NCBI RefSeq assembly: GCF_020532705.1
Contig: NZ_JAJAVD010000001.1
Coordinates: forward strand, 806,001 to 870,000
Source of the DNA: Methylobacillus caricis
GTDB taxonomy: Bacteria; Pseudomonadota; Gammaproteobacteria; Burkholderiales; Methylophilaceae
DNA: 64,000 nucleotides
Reading direction: 5' to 3'
The translations under genes were made by a program, and so were the position numbers. How positions within the stretch are numbered: the first letter of the stretch is position 1; each line of letters begins with the position of its first letter. Positions 53,385 to 62,544 of the stretch are shown here, piece by piece. The notes under the pieces were generated by a model. That model was given only the letters and a program-made list of their open reading frames with translations, did not search any database and was not told where the DNA came from.

Positions 53385-54704
53385 TTAGTTTTTTGATGTG
53401 TTGGCAGCACTGACACGCCAGATCGTGTTGCCTACATCATCAGCTACCAGCAGGCTGCCTTTCTGGTCTACCAACACGCCTACAGGCCGGCCCTGGGCTT
53501 CGCCCTTGTGGTTGAGGAAACCTGTCAGCACATCAATGGCATTGCCTGAGGGCTTTCCTGCTTCAAAAGGTACAAAGATGACCTTATAGCCGCTATGGGG
53601 CTTACGGTTCCATGATCCATGCTGGCCAACAAACATGCCATTGGCAAATTGTGGTGGGAGGGCGTTGCCCTTGGCTGCTGTCAGCCCTAGTGAGGCGGTA
53701 TGCGGCCCGAGCGCATAATCGGGTGCAATGGCTTTCGCGACCAGTTCGGGTTTTTGGGGCTGGACACGAACATCGACATAATTGCCGTAATAACTGTATG
53801 GCCAGCCATAGAAGCCGCCATCCTGTACAGAGGTCATATAGTCTGGCACCAGGTCGCTGCCAATTTCGTCACGTTCGTTTACCGCAACCCACAGGCTGCC
53901 GCTATCGGGTTCCCAGGCAAGTCCATTGGGATTGCGCAGGCCGGAAGCGTATATGCGATGTTCACCGCTCTTTGCATCGACTTCCCAGATGGCGGCGCGA
54001 CCCTCCTCGATCTCCATGCCATTCTCCCCGATATTGCTGTTGGAGCCGACAGTGACATAAAGCTTGCTGCCGTCGTTATTGGCAATCAGGTTTTTTGTCC
54101 AGTGGTGGTTGAGCGGCAGGCCAGGCAGGTCAACTAGGGTGGTGGGCGGCGTGTTGATGTTGGTGGCGCCTTCCACATAAGGGAATGTCACCACGGCATC
54201 GGCATTGGCCACGTAAAAAGTATTGCCGATCAATGTCATGCCGAAGGGGGAATGAAGATTCTCGATGAAGATTGAACGCTGGTCTGCCACGCCATCGCCA
54301 TCGGTGTCTCGCAGCAGGGTGATGCGGTTGGCACTTTCAGTGCCGGCGCCGGCCTTTTTCATGAATTTTCCAGCAAACCAGCCACGCAGGCTGAATCCAT
54401 TATCGCCCTTTGGAGGACTGTTACTTTCAGCCACCAATACATCCCCATTGGGAAGCTGATATAGCCAGCGCGGGTGATCCAGGTCCTTGGCAAACGCATT
54501 CACGGCAGTGCCTTCGGGAGAGTACGGTAATGTATTGCCAGACCAGCCAATGGCTTCAGCGACGTTTACTGTCGGGATCAGTGTGCTTCTTGGCTCCGGC
54601 AATTCTGGTTTAGGGCCCATGCCTGATGAAACTGGGAGTTTTGCAATATCGCCGCAAGCGCTCAACGAAATGGCCAGCATGGCCGGTAGAATAATACGTT
54701 GCAT
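53385..54704 (-). CDS. Sorbosone dehydrogenase-like beta-propeller lipoprotein
   Basis: A 439-residue exported protein related to L-sorbosone/PQQ-dependent glucose dehydrogenases. It has a lipoprotein signal ([13 protein letters not shown]), then a six-bladed propeller with typical pieces. These are [19 protein letters not shown] with an Asp-rich calcium-type loop, [38 protein letters not shown] and [12 protein letters not shown]. The start is the ATG at 54702-54704 with an AAAGGAACC ribosome site. Family members use PQQ, which fits a methylotroph, but the substrate is not known and no PQQ genes are nearby. Confidence 0.88.
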   Translation of the reverse strand: MQRIILPAMLAISLSACGDIAKLPVSSGMGPKPELPEPRSTLIPTVNVAEAIGWSGNTLPYSPEGTAVNAFAKDLDHPRWLYQLPNGDVLVAESNSPPKGDNGFSLRGWFAGKFMKKAGAGTESANRITLLRDTDGDGVADQRSIFIENLHSPFGMTLIGNTFYVANADAVVTFPYVEGATNINTPPTTLVDLPGLPLNHHWTKNLIANNDGSKLYVTVGSNSNIGENGMEIEEGRAAIWEVDAKSGEHRIYASGLRNPNGLAWEPDSGSLWVAVNERDEIGSDLVPDYMTSVQDGGFYGWPYSYYGNYVDVRVQPQKPELVAKAIAPDYALGPHTASLGLTAAKGNALPPQFANGMFVGQHGSWNRKPHSGYKVIFVPFEAGKPSGNAIDVLTGFLNHKGEAQGRPVGVLVDQKGSLLVADDVGNTIWRVSAANTSKN

Positions 54705-54850
54705 GAGCAGGGTTCCTTTATCTGGTAATACGGAAAGGGGCATCCGATCATGTAGGGTAAGCTATTCCATGTTCTAATGCTGACCGGATATTCATATTAT
54801 TTTTAATACTTGCAGTTTAATGACGGTATAGCCATCAGGAAAGTTCTATT

Positions 54851-55984
54851 TTGACTGACGATTTGAAGATCATCCCTTTGATGCAATGGCAGGAAAATGG
54901 GCAAACGTGTTCTGCCATCTGGCGCTCGGAAAACCACTCAAAGCCGCCGGCCAAAGTGATGATTGCTGATGATGCCATGAAGGCTGACGTGGCTTATCGG
55001 CTGGCATGTGAAGGCACGGCCCTGTTATGGCGTGGCGATTTTCAGAACGCACGCCAGTTGTTGCAGGCGATTGCAAGGCGCATAGACCGCAAGCCGGCAA
55101 AAACATCTTCCGTCCCTGCCGAGGCTTTCCACCTTAACCGCCAGGCACAGGCTCAACGTTCGCGCGTGCTGGGCATGTTGTTGATTGCCCTGGAAAAGGA
55201 TTACAGCATCAAGCTACGCCGTGCTCCTGACGCGCATCAGGCCTGCATTCAAGCTTATGGCAATGCCGATGAGGTTTCGGTAGTGTCGCTGCGTGAGTTG
55301 CTTGGCGTGATCGGCGCCTATGAGTGGCGAAAGAAAGGGGTGGAGGTGCCAGCCTTGGGCGCACGCATACATCCGCACTATGGTGTTTTTTCACCGGTGC
55401 GAGGTGAGTACGTGGATTTGATTGCGGATGCACCATTGCCTGCATTGACCCTTGCATTTGATATTGGTACCGGTAGCGGAGTACTGGCCGCCTTGCTGGC
55501 CAAGCGCGGGATCAAGCATGTGATTGCCACTGATCAGGACGACAGGTCTCTCGCCTGCGCACGTGAGAATATGCAGATGCTGGGGTTGGCTGGACAGGTT
55601 GAAGTCATCAAGGCCGATTTGTTTCCTGCAGGTCGTGCACCATTGGTTGTATGTAATCCTCCCTGGTTGCCAGCCCGCCCGAATGCGGCCATTGAATATG
55701 CAATTTACGACCCCGATAGCATTATGCTCAAGGGCTTCCTGAATGGAGTGGCAGAACATCTCGAGCCAGAAGGGGAAGGCTGGCTCATCATGTCAGATAT
55801 TGCCGAGCACCTGGGGTTACGGACGCGTGAAGCGTTGGTGGAGATGGTTGCTGGTGCCGGGTTACAGGTAGTGGATAAAACTGACATCAAGCCACGCCAT
55901 TCTCGCGCCTCAGACAAGTCGGATCCCCTGCATATGGCGCGCGCCGCAGAGGTGACATCCCTGTGGCGGCTGAGGGTGGCCTAG
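54851..55984 (+). CDS. Class I SAM-dependent methyltransferase
   Basis: A 377-residue enzyme with an N-terminal extension of about 190 residues and a C-terminal Rossmann methyltransferase domain. The SAM motif is TLAFDIGTGSGVLAALLAKR, with a following acidic residue in VIATDQDD. The catalytic NPPW (VVCNPPWLPARPNA) is the form used by methyltransferases that act on amide nitrogens of glutamine or on exocyclic amines of bases. The start is a TTG at 54851 with an AGGAAAG ribosome site. The substrate cannot be told. It is convergent with the Na/Pi cotransporter gene. Confidence 0.85.
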   Translation: MTDDLKIIPLMQWQENGQTCSAIWRSENHSKPPAKVMIADDAMKADVAYRLACEGTALLWRGDFQNARQLLQAIARRIDRKPAKTSSVPAEAFHLNRQAQAQRSRVLGMLLIALEKDYSIKLRRAPDAHQACIQAYGNADEVSVVSLRELLGVIGAYEWRKKGVEVPALGARIHPHYGVFSPVRGEYVDLIADAPLPALTLAFDIGTGSGVLAALLAKRGIKHVIATDQDDRSLACARENMQMLGLAGQVEVIKADLFPAGRAPLVVCNPPWLPARPNAAIEYAIYDPDSIMLKGFLNGVAEHLEPEGEGWLIMSDIAEHLGLRTREALVEMVAGAGLQVVDKTDIKPRHSRASDKSDPLHMARAAEVTSLWRLRVA

Positions 55985-55996
55985 GCCGCTGCTAAG

Positions 55997-57628
55997 TCAC
56001 TGGGTTCCAGTTCCCAGGTTTTCTTCCAGCAGCTCTTCTTCTGATAATTCATGTTCTTGCTGTTGGCCGTGGTCATAATTGGACTGCAGCGAACTGAATG
56101 CCAGAATGGCCTTGGTAAGCTGTTGATTGAATCTCCGTGCTTCTGCCAACCTCAGCAAGTTGTCACCACCGGAGTCGTTGGCAAGACTGGCATGCAGCAC
56201 CTGCTCAAGAATATGCTGTTTTTTCAGTTGTCGTTGTTGCACCAGTTCTTTATATGCATGATGCATGTTAGCCGTTTCCTCAGGAAGCTTGGTATTGATC
56301 ACAGTCTGCCAATAAGGAATTTCCAGCACGAATGCCTGGTCATCCCGCCCAAGATGCTTTGACAGGGCAGGGAGCAATTGCAATGCCATGGACAGCCGCA
56401 ACTGGTTTTGCACCAGCACATTCAATCGTTCTGCTTCTTCAGCCGAAAGGCTCTGCTGGGCTAGTTTCGCCGTATATTGATGCAGGTTCTGCAATAACTG
56501 CTGTGTATCTTCCTGTAATTGCTGATCGAGCCCGCTCTTTTCCGCCATGCTCAGGGCTTGTCTTGCGATCAGCTGTCCGGTGCGTAAGCCCTCCATGCTC
56601 ATTGCCCTGATTGCCAGGCTTGGAATGGCGAGGCTGGAGCTATCCAGGCTGAATGATGCCAAATGACTTGCGGTCCTGAACTTGCTATCCAGCCACCTGA
56701 TGAGGGCTGGCGTCAATGGGTACATCAGGAATACGCCAAGCAGGTTAAACAAGGTATGAAACAGGGCCAGGATAAATTGCGGTTGTGTGTCATTGAATAA
56801 CAGCAGGCCTATCTCTTGGATGCCCCAGAGCAAAGGTTTCAACAGCAGCAACGCGACAATACCTGTCAGCAGGTTGAACAGCACATGCAGGCTTGCCAGC
56901 CGCTTTGCCTTGGCCGTTGCCGCCATGGTAGCCAATAAGGCGGTAGAGGTTGTGCCTATATTGGAGCCAATGACAACGGCGGCCCCAATTTCCAGGGGCA
57001 CTGCGCCAGTGGATACCGCAGTAATCACCAGGGCAACCACTGCCAGCGATGCCTGCATGACAACAGTCAGCAGAATCCCCGCCAGGGTTGAAAGCAATAT
57101 GCCCCATACGCCAAGACTGGTGAGCGTGCTGAAATCTATATTGATGAACGTGGCATCGAAACTGGTCTTGAGATACCCCAGGCCCAGAAAAAGCAGGGCA
57201 AAGCCCGTGAGAGCTTCACCCATCCCTTTTCTGCGGCTTTGTTTGCTGAAGAGTTTCAGCATCACGGCAATGCCCAGTATCGGCAGTGCCATATTGTCCA
57301 GCTTGAAGTTGCCGCCCAGCCATGCCACTACCCATGCGCTTAATGAACTGCCGAGGTTGCTGCCGTAAATAACAAATGCAGCCGCTGACAAAGACAGGAT
57401 GTTCGCATTGACAAAACCGATCGTGGTGACTGTAATGGCGGTGGATGACTGCACGGCCAGCGTGCTTAGCCCACCGATGAAAACGCCTTGCCATGGCCTG
57501 CCTGTCCAGCGTTGTAGCAATTGCATGAAGCTGGGACCAGCAGCGGTTTTCAGGCCGTTTGTCATCCAGTCTATGCCAAGCAGCATCAAGCCAACGGCGC
57601 CTAGCCCCATGAATAGATCGGACCACAT
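55997..57628 (-). CDS. Na/Pi cotransporter family protein with PhoU-like domain
   Basis: A 543-residue inner-membrane protein. The transmembrane part has two inverted copies of the sodium-phosphate symporter repeat, with QSSTAITVTTIGFVNANILS and VVIGSNIGTTSTALLATM (the QSST motif and its counterpart). The C-terminal about 200 residues are soluble and helical, like PhoU. Such proteins take up phosphate with sodium; the regulatory role of the PhoU part is by analogy. No pst or pho genes are adjacent. Confidence 0.9.
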   Translation of the reverse strand: MWSDLFMGLGAVGLMLLGIDWMTNGLKTAAGPSFMQLLQRWTGRPWQGVFIGGLSTLAVQSSTAITVTTIGFVNANILSLSAAAFVIYGSNLGSSLSAWVVAWLGGNFKLDNMALPILGIAVMLKLFSKQSRRKGMGEALTGFALLFLGLGYLKTSFDATFINIDFSTLTSLGVWGILLSTLAGILLTVVMQASLAVVALVITAVSTGAVPLEIGAAVVIGSNIGTTSTALLATMAATAKAKRLASLHVLFNLLTGIVALLLLKPLLWGIQEIGLLLFNDTQPQFILALFHTLFNLLGVFLMYPLTPALIRWLDSKFRTASHLASFSLDSSSLAIPSLAIRAMSMEGLRTGQLIARQALSMAEKSGLDQQLQEDTQQLLQNLHQYTAKLAQQSLSAEEAERLNVLVQNQLRLSMALQLLPALSKHLGRDDQAFVLEIPYWQTVINTKLPEETANMHHAYKELVQQRQLKKQHILEQVLHASLANDSGGDNLLRLAEARRFNQQLTKAILAFSSLQSNYDHGQQQEHELSEEELLEENLGTGTQ

Positions 57629-57720
57629 TGATGTTATGTACCTGAAAGTGTCAGCAAGGCCGTATTTTAACCTGATTGTTCAGGTGCAATACTGATGGGG
57701 AATAAAGAGTCTGGAAGGTA

Positions 57721-57751
57721 AAAATGAAAGAAGCACTGCAAGCAGTGCTTC
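57721..57751 (-). terminator. Rho-independent terminator after the PEP-CTERM gene
   Basis: A perfect 10-base stem GAAGCACTGC / GCAGTGCTTC (57730-57751) is followed on the minus strand by TTTCATTTTT. It lies about 25 bases beyond the stop. Confidence 0.8.
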
Positions 57752-57775
57752 GGTAACTACAAGTATGCTAAAAAT

Positions 57776-58465
57776 TTAGATCCTGGGGTTGCTACGGCGA
57801 CGAGCTGCAAAGCCCATGATGCCCAGACCCAGCATCAGCATGGCATAGGTTTCAGGTTCTGGTACGGCAGCGACCTGGTCAATCTGGAATGCCAATAGTT
57901 GGGAATACCCGATACCAAAGTTGATGGTGTAGGAGCTGATAGTCTCACCCAGGTTCGAGAAGTCCCAAGTATACTGATAGTAATCACTAATACCATCGGT
58001 GTTGACAAACTCAACCAGATTGCCAGCAATGTTTTGTGAGCCACCGTTATAGCTCAGAGTGAAGCTGATATCACCACCGCCCATGATTGCGCTGAAGTCA
58101 TTGATAATGCCTTGAAATACCAGTGATGTTGCTGCGTTATCTACAGTATTGTCAGTGAAAGTAAACGTGGATGGACCACCGTACAAGCCAGCGCCAGCTG
58201 GATAGTGGCTGCCCGAGATCAGTGTAAGCAGCGCGTCACCAGAGCCGGTGACATTGCCAGCAGTCCCAGCAGCAAGTTGAGCCGAGGTCAGAGGGTTTGC
58301 ATTGCCATCAGTGTCAACGCGGTTGCGGTTGAGCTGATTCCATCCGTCAAAAGATACGGAGTTGGCAACGTCAATAAACGCATCGTTAGTGGTGTTGGCG
58401 TGGGCGATAGTGGCGATGGCAAACAAGCTGGCACCAGCGATGAAACGGGCGATTCCTACATTCAT
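57776..58465 (-). CDS. PEP-CTERM exported protein
   Basis: A secreted 229-residue protein. It has a signal peptide (GIARFIAGASLFAIATIAHA). The mature Asn/Gly/Ser-rich beta domain has few charged residues. The C-terminal sorting tail is classic: VPEPETYAMLMLGLGIMGFA then ARRRS. It should be processed by exosortase, which is not encoded here. The start is the ATG at 58463-58465 with an AGGGGAA ribosome site. It is the second PEP-CTERM protein in the window and does not resemble the first outside the tail. Domain function unknown. Confidence 0.88.
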   Translation of the reverse strand: MNVGIARFIAGASLFAIATIAHANTTNDAFIDVANSVSFDGWNQLNRNRVDTDGNANPLTSAQLAAGTAGNVTGSGDALLTLISGSHYPAGAGLYGGPSTFTFTDNTVDNAATSLVFQGIINDFSAIMGGGDISFTLSYNGGSQNIAGNLVEFVNTDGISDYYQYTWDFSNLGETISSYTINFGIGYSQLLAFQIDQVAAVPEPETYAMLMLGLGIMGFAARRRSNPRI

Positions 58466-58968
58466 TTTTAATTCCCCTATTGATAAAAAACACAGGGCTT
58501 TTCCAATAAAAGCCTTGTTGTGGAAGATCATTGGCAGAACCGCAACAACAGCAGATCTACCAATGCATTTCCTACTTTTATTTAATATAATAAAAATAAG
58601 AATGATTTGTATTATCTTTATTTATATTGATGTGTCAACCCATTTCATATCATGGGTATTTCATTCAGGATTGATTGTTTATAAGGGACTAGGACAGGCT
58701 CAGGAGCAAAGGGCTGGTACAACAAGGAAAGTCTGCTGCCTGGAATGGGGAGCTTGCAACTTGGAGGGGCGGCATGTTGGATTGCTGGTTCAAGGCACTG
58801 GATGTGCACCCGTTGAACAGCTATGCATTTCCAGCTTGGCAAAGGCTGACTGGGGATTTTGCTGCTGCAGATATGGCAGGGGGTAAGTTTTACAGGTACA
58901 ACACAGTTCGGGATGTACCTGAATGTGTTTGCAATGGAGAGCCCGGCAATGGCTCACATTGCTGGCAG
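58466..58968. other. Intergenic region, AT-rich promoter side and unclear right half
   Basis: The first roughly 160 bases are AT-rich and should hold the promoter of the minus-strand PEP-CTERM gene. The rest, to the end of the next minus-strand gene, has an open plus-strand frame (from about 58693, with an ATG at 58774). That frame resembles no family I know and runs antisense into the end of the neighbouring gene. I do not call it a gene. Confidence 0.4.
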
Positions 58969-59661
58969 CTAGCTGGCTTGATGAATGATCTGCACCAAAT
59001 CCTTGATAAAGCGGCCTATCCCGGAAAGCCGGCTGCCATACTCGATGATGCCGGGCAGGCTGGACTTCTTGAGTGATTTCAGCTCCTGCAGATGGTTGCT
59101 TTTGATGTTCTGGCCTATTTTTCCTATGATTTTCTTGATTTTTTCGCGTTCCTGCATCAGTTTTTCACCTTGCCAGGATAAGCCGTAAGCATGCTCCTCC
59201 CAACTGGCGTCCAGGATGCGGTAAAGCGTCCGCAAATTGCCAGTCACATATTCGGAGGCGGTGTTGAAGGCAAAGCTATCATCCATGGCTCGTGCCTGGT
59301 TTTGCAGATGGCGGAATAGCAGAGGGGTTTTGAGGTGAAAACGCATCTGGCCGCGTTCCATGCTTTCCACGAGGAACTCTACATCCTGCAGGCCGTTGAG
59401 CAACTGCGACCAGGCTGCATCTTCCTCTATCTGGTCGAACTTGATGGAGGCACTATCCAGCAGGCTTTTGGCTCTTGATTCTCGAATCTTGAAAACAGAG
59501 CTCAAGGCAAAAGCATCGATAGTTTGTGTAGCCTTGGCGTATTCCCAGAGTAATAATGCATCGAAGTCACCTTTTGCCATGCCGCCCAGTCCATGGGTTT
59601 TTACATATTCATCCCAGATACGATCAAAAATGGCGATTTTTTGTGCATTTGATAAGGACAT
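58969..59661 (-). CDS. Unknown soluble helical protein
   Basis: A 230-residue protein that I do not recognise. Its start is the ATG at 59659-59661, with an AAGGAA ribosome site. The sequence is mixed charged and predicted helical, with a Lys-rich segment towards the C-terminus (MQEREKIKKIIGKIGQNIKS, then LQELKSLKKSS). No signal peptide or membrane segment is visible. A central part (VESMERGQMRFHLKTPLLF) could be a domain edge. Neighbours on the same strand are an unknown exported protein and a DUF2238 membrane protein, so it may be part of a small accessory cluster. Confidence 0.7.
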   Translation of the reverse strand: MSLSNAQKIAIFDRIWDEYVKTHGLGGMAKGDFDALLLWEYAKATQTIDAFALSSVFKIRESRAKSLLDSASIKFDQIEEDAAWSQLLNGLQDVEFLVESMERGQMRFHLKTPLLFRHLQNQARAMDDSFAFNTASEYVTGNLRTLYRILDASWEEHAYGLSWQGEKLMQEREKIKKIIGKIGQNIKSNHLQELKSLKKSSLPGIIEYGSRLSGIGRFIKDLVQIIHQAS

Positions 59662-59728
59662 GGGCTTATTTCCTTGTGGATACTGCATCTAAGTGCTACA
59701 GGCATAGAGTGCATGATGAATATGATGT

Positions 59729-60241
59729 TTACTTCAATTCCTTTAGCCGTGAATTTTCAAGCACAAACTTGAGAATTACCTTTTTGCTGGGAAAATTAGG
59801 CGCGTCATCAGAAATATTTTCAAGTGCTTTAATCGTGAAAATTGAACCGCCATTTTTTGTTTCGCCTATGAGCCTGGCATGCAGGCTATTGATGCTACGC
59901 CAGCCGCCAGCGCCAATCGGCATCACATCTATCAAGGAATAATGCGGCTGCCCCGTAGTCGTTTTTTCCAGGCTAAATGCGGCAAGGTATTGCCTGAAGT
60001 TATTTCCTCCGCCAAATCCCTCAACAGTGAATACGGCCAAGGTAACCTCTTGGGAAGGGTGGGTGTTCAGCGCCTGAAATTGAATGGCTTCTGGATAGCC
60101 AACTGCATCGCCGTCACTGAGCAAGCTGACCAGATGGTCAATTTGCGCGGCGAGTGGTTTGGGCACGCCTGGCGCGGCGATACTTTCCGTATGGATCACC
60201 ATGACCAAAGCAAGGCAGGCGAGCGTGGCTTTAAACTTCAT
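59729..60241 (-). CDS. Small exported protein of unknown function
   Basis: A 170-residue protein with a Sec signal peptide (MKFKATLACLALVMVIHTES, cleavage near IAA). The mature part is mainly beta (EVTLAVFTVEGFGGGNNFRQ, then YSLIDVMPIGAGG) with a charged C-terminus (KKVILKFVLENSRLKELK). There are no cysteines in the mature part and no known domain. It is preceded 42 bases upstream on the same strand by the DUF2238 membrane protein, so the two may be co-transcribed. Confidence 0.7.
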   Translation of the reverse strand: MKFKATLACLALVMVIHTESIAAPGVPKPLAAQIDHLVSLLSDGDAVGYPEAIQFQALNTHPSQEVTLAVFTVEGFGGGNNFRQYLAAFSLEKTTTGQPHYSLIDVMPIGAGGWRSINSLHARLIGETKNGGSIFTIKALENISDDAPNFPSKKVILKFVLENSRLKELK

Positions 60242-60283
60242 CTTATTCTTTCAAATGCTGGATGCAGGGCCTGGATTTATGAC

Positions 60284-60895
60284 CTATTGATGCAGTTTTG
60301 CCAGTTCATGATCATGCAACCGAGAGAGCAATGCGAGCGAGCTGACAGCACCAATCAATGCAAAAAACATATCGGATTGCGTATCCCAAGGATCTCCTTG
60401 CGTGCCCAGAAATTCTTCTGCCCCTTGATTCATGATGAGCGCAGCGGCCCATTCAATCAACTCGTAACTGGCGCTGATTGCCAGCACTACGCAAACCACC
60501 AGAAATACCAGCATTTTGCGTCCTTTGACATAGCCGCCGCGCAACAGGATTTCACGAGCGGCAATGGCGGGGACAAATCCTTGTATAAAATGCCCGATCT
60601 TGTCATAAGGGTTGCGTTCCAGCTCTAGAAACTGGGCTATTTCAAAACCCAGCGGCACGCGGGCATAGGTGTAGGCGCCTCCCAGCATCAGCACCAGCGC
60701 ATGAGCAAAAATCAGCACATAGAGCAAAGTTGTCAATGGATAGCGCGGGTAGGTAATCCATAATAATGGCAGGACGAGAATGACAGGTATAACCTCCATC
60801 AACCATGTGAGCCGGTCATAAGGCCGGAGGCCGGAAAGGATGAGCAGGCCGGCTAGCAGTAAAGAGGCGAACAGCAGGGGAGTGGTACGTGTCAT
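60284..60895 (-). CDS. DUF2238 (YjdF-like) membrane protein
   Basis: A 203-residue polytopic membrane protein. The family signature of DUF2238 is clear: NPYDKIGHFIQGFVPAIAAR, SASYELIEWAAALIMNQGAE and EFLGTQGDPWDTQSDMFFAL. About five or six membrane helices are visible. The conserved H and acidic residues (DKIGHF; ASYELIEW; GDPWDTQSDM) suggest a metal or substrate site. Function unknown. Confidence 0.88.
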   Translation of the reverse strand: MTRTTPLLFASLLLAGLLILSGLRPYDRLTWLMEVIPVILVLPLLWITYPRYPLTTLLYVLIFAHALVLMLGGAYTYARVPLGFEIAQFLELERNPYDKIGHFIQGFVPAIAAREILLRGGYVKGRKMLVFLVVCVVLAISASYELIEWAAALIMNQGAEEFLGTQGDPWDTQSDMFFALIGAVSSLALLSRLHDHELAKLHQ

Positions 60896-60946
60896 GATTG
60901 GAGAATCAAAGGTTTAAGGACAATGGGAAGGATGGATGCCAAAGGC

Positions 60947-61099
60947 TCAATCTTTGTCAGGCTTGTTGAGGAATGACAAAGCAATGCCCAGCGCAATGCC
61001 AACAGCAATCCCCAACCCCAGGTTTTCAAGCGCAATGCCAAGCACTGTACCAACGACCGTGGCTATGCCCAGATTGAGTAATTCTTTATGTTTGTTCAT
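60947..61099 (-). CDS. Small glycine-zipper membrane peptide
   Basis: A 50-residue frame on the minus strand from an ATG at 61097-61099. It begins with a charged NKHKELL, has two hydrophobic Gly-zipper-like segments with small residues every fourth position (GIATVVGTVLGIALENLGLG, GIAVGIALGIALSF) and ends in a charged KPDKD tail. Many bacteria encode such glycine-zipper peptides. No ribosome site is visible on this strand, and a TATAAT hexamer lies about 5-10 bases upstream, so leaderless translation is possible. It is divergent from nothing obvious and 51 bases upstream of the DUF2238 gene. Confidence 0.55.
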   Translation of the reverse strand: MNKHKELLNLGIATVVGTVLGIALENLGLGIAVGIALGIALSFLNKPDKD

Positions 61100-61445
61100 G
61101 AGGAGGATTATATGGGCTGGAAGGGAATATTGAAAATGGCTGGGTCTTGTTTCTGCTGTTGTGTGGATGGGCGTTTTATCTTATCGCAGCTGGCGTGGTA
61201 GCCAACATTTGCTGAGTTTGAGCCGATGAGACAGCCAGGGCAGGATCATGCAAATGGCAGAAGCAAGACACATGCATGGTCGAGTGATAAATAAATTGAT
61301 CTGCGAACGCAACGCGTGCCATTCGGCGGAGGTATTGAAGCACACGCACCAGGATTTGGACCACACCTTAATAACAGAGTAGCCTCGGCCTCATGACTGG
61401 TAGCCTGATCAAGGACGAACGAAGCCAGCTGGCTTGAATGTATTG
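61100..61445. other. Intergenic region with an attC-like end
   Basis: There is no credible gene in these 346 bases; two overlapping minus-strand frames (61176-61366) look like random sequence. A perfect ribosome site and ATG on the plus strand (AGGAGG at 61100-61106) would start only a 29-residue frame. The right end contains the attC-like motif described separately. Confidence 0.4.
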
Positions 61446-61451
61446 TTAGGC
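61420..61451 (-). repeat. attC-like motif at the end of the DUF488 gene
   Basis: On the minus strand the DUF488 stop codon sits inside GCCTAAC, an R''-type RYYYAAC core. It is followed by AATACATTCAAGCC, close to the conserved left half of integron attC sites (AATTCGTTCAAGCC), and then by a palindrome AAGCCAGCTGGCTT. The expected right core GTTRRRY is not clear: the sequence at that point reads GTTCGTC. This fits a degenerate or hybrid cassette end, but it could be chance. Confidence 0.4.
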
Positions 61452-61874
61452 CTCTTGAGGCGGATTTTGGGAATGCTTTCTCGTTTTCTCAACATATGAC
61501 TTGAGCACGATCGCATGGTTGTATTCCGTATCTCTGGCGCCATAGATCAGCGTAATAACCTTCTTGTTGGCCAATTCAATGATTTTTGCGACAGGATCTG
61601 GGTTTAGGGCCAGTTCAGCATAATAGTGCGTTTGGAATTCAGCCCATTTGGATGGATCGTGACCGAACCATTTTCGTAAGCTTGTGGTCGGGGCAACCTC
61701 CTTGAGCCAGAGATCAATGCGCGCCGAGCTTTTGGCCACCCCTCTGGGCCACAACCTGTCCACCAGAATCCGGAATCCGTCGATTGGCGCAGGCGGCTCA
61801 TATGCTCGCTTTAGAAGTATGGTTATCCGACTTGCCGGCGGGGAGTCCCTCCTGGCCGAATGTTTAGGCAGCAT
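61446..61874 (-). CDS. DUF488 domain protein
   Basis: A 142-residue cytoplasmic protein with the DUF488 signature: LLKRAYEPPAPIDGFRILVD, RLWPRGVAKSSARIDLWLKE, LRKWFGHDPSKWAEFQTHYY and LIYGARDTEYNHAIVL. The function of this family is not established. The ATG at 61872-61874 is preferred because a start at 61913 would overlap the upstream gene. It begins 4 bases after the SRPBCC stop, so the two form an operon or cassette. The stop codon lies inside an attC-like core. Confidence 0.85.
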   Translation of the reverse strand: MLPKHSARRDSPPASRITILLKRAYEPPAPIDGFRILVDRLWPRGVAKSSARIDLWLKEVAPTTSLRKWFGHDPSKWAEFQTHYYAELALNPDPVAKIIELANKKVITLIYGARDTEYNHAIVLKSYVEKTRKHSQNPPQEA

Positions 61875-61878
61875 CTTG

Positions 61879-62325
61879 CTAACCCGGAATTTCAGGTTCA
61901 ACAAGATTTGCAAGTTGTGCGAGAGACTCCTGCCAACCGAGGTAGCACATCTCGACGGGGATAACTTCAGGCACCCCTTCCTGTACGATATTAATCTCCG
62001 TTCCGCAGGAAACTTTCGTTAAAACTACTGTTACCTGCATTTTCCCAGGCAAGTTCGGGTCATCGAATTTATCCGTGTAACGAATGCGTTCGTTGGGAAC
62101 AAGCTCAAGGTACTCACCACCGAAAGCGTGTCCGTTCCCGGTATTGAAATTCGCGAACGACATCCTGAAAGTTCCGCCAACTTTTGCATCCAGGTGATGA
62201 ACCTTGCACGTGAAGCCATATGGCGGCAACCACTTTGCCATTGCATCGGCATCCAGAAACGCCCGATAGACGCGCTCCGGAGGGCTACGGAGTACGCGGT
62301 GAAATCGCACAGTGCCAGTAGACAT
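61879..62325 (-). CDS. SRPBCC (AHSA1/START-like) domain protein
   Basis: A 148-residue single-domain protein of the activator of Hsp90 ATPase/SRPBCC type. It has the family N-terminus (RFHRVLRSPPERVYRAFLDA, DAMAKWLPPYGF) and C-terminus (EVIPVEMCYLGWQESLAQLA). Members bind hydrophobic ligands or are used as stress proteins; the role here is unknown. A good AAGGAG ribosome site precedes the ATG at 62325. It is followed after 4 bases by the DUF488 gene. Confidence 0.9.
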   Translation of the reverse strand: MSTGTVRFHRVLRSPPERVYRAFLDADAMAKWLPPYGFTCKVHHLDAKVGGTFRMSFANFNTGNGHAFGGEYLELVPNERIRYTDKFDDPNLPGKMQVTVVLTKVSCGTEINIVQEGVPEVIPVEMCYLGWQESLAQLANLVEPEIPG

Positions 62326-62544
62326 GAGTCATTCTCCTTTCAACGTGATGTTCAGCATAGGGTCGGGATACGAATATTGTATAGTCCGTTGGATTAGGAT
62401 GTTAGGCTTTGTTGATATGCATTCGTAGAGGTGGCGGCATGCAGTCAGTGTATTGTGATGCGAGGCTCAGTATCTCGCGCTGAAGCGGTTGCATGCCAAC
62501 AAGCACTGTTGCCTGCATACTTTCCAGCATAAACGATATCTATA
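62326..62544. other. Short intergenic region
   Basis: The spacer carries the upstream region of the SRPBCC gene. A GTTAGGC heptamer at 62401-62407 and a GTTGGAT at about 62388 look like single integron core sites, but no matching attC partner is visible. No gene is seen. Confidence 0.35.

Noticed and set aside
58774-59076. 100-codon plus-strand frame
   Set aside because: About a third is antisense to the end of a minus-strand gene, and it matches no family I know. Left as an unresolved intergenic region.
61113-61202. 29-codon plus-strand frame with a perfect AGGAGG ribosome site
   Set aside because: It is too short and Cys-rich without pattern, and it overlaps the upstream region of the glycine-zipper frame. 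Probably chance.
61176-61366. Two overlapping minus-strand frames of about 60 codons
   Set aside because: They overlap each other in different frames, and neither has a ribosome site or recognisable sequence.
62388-62407. GTTGGAT and GTTAGGC as integron core sites
   Set aside because: The cores lack a paired left half at a normal attC distance on either strand.
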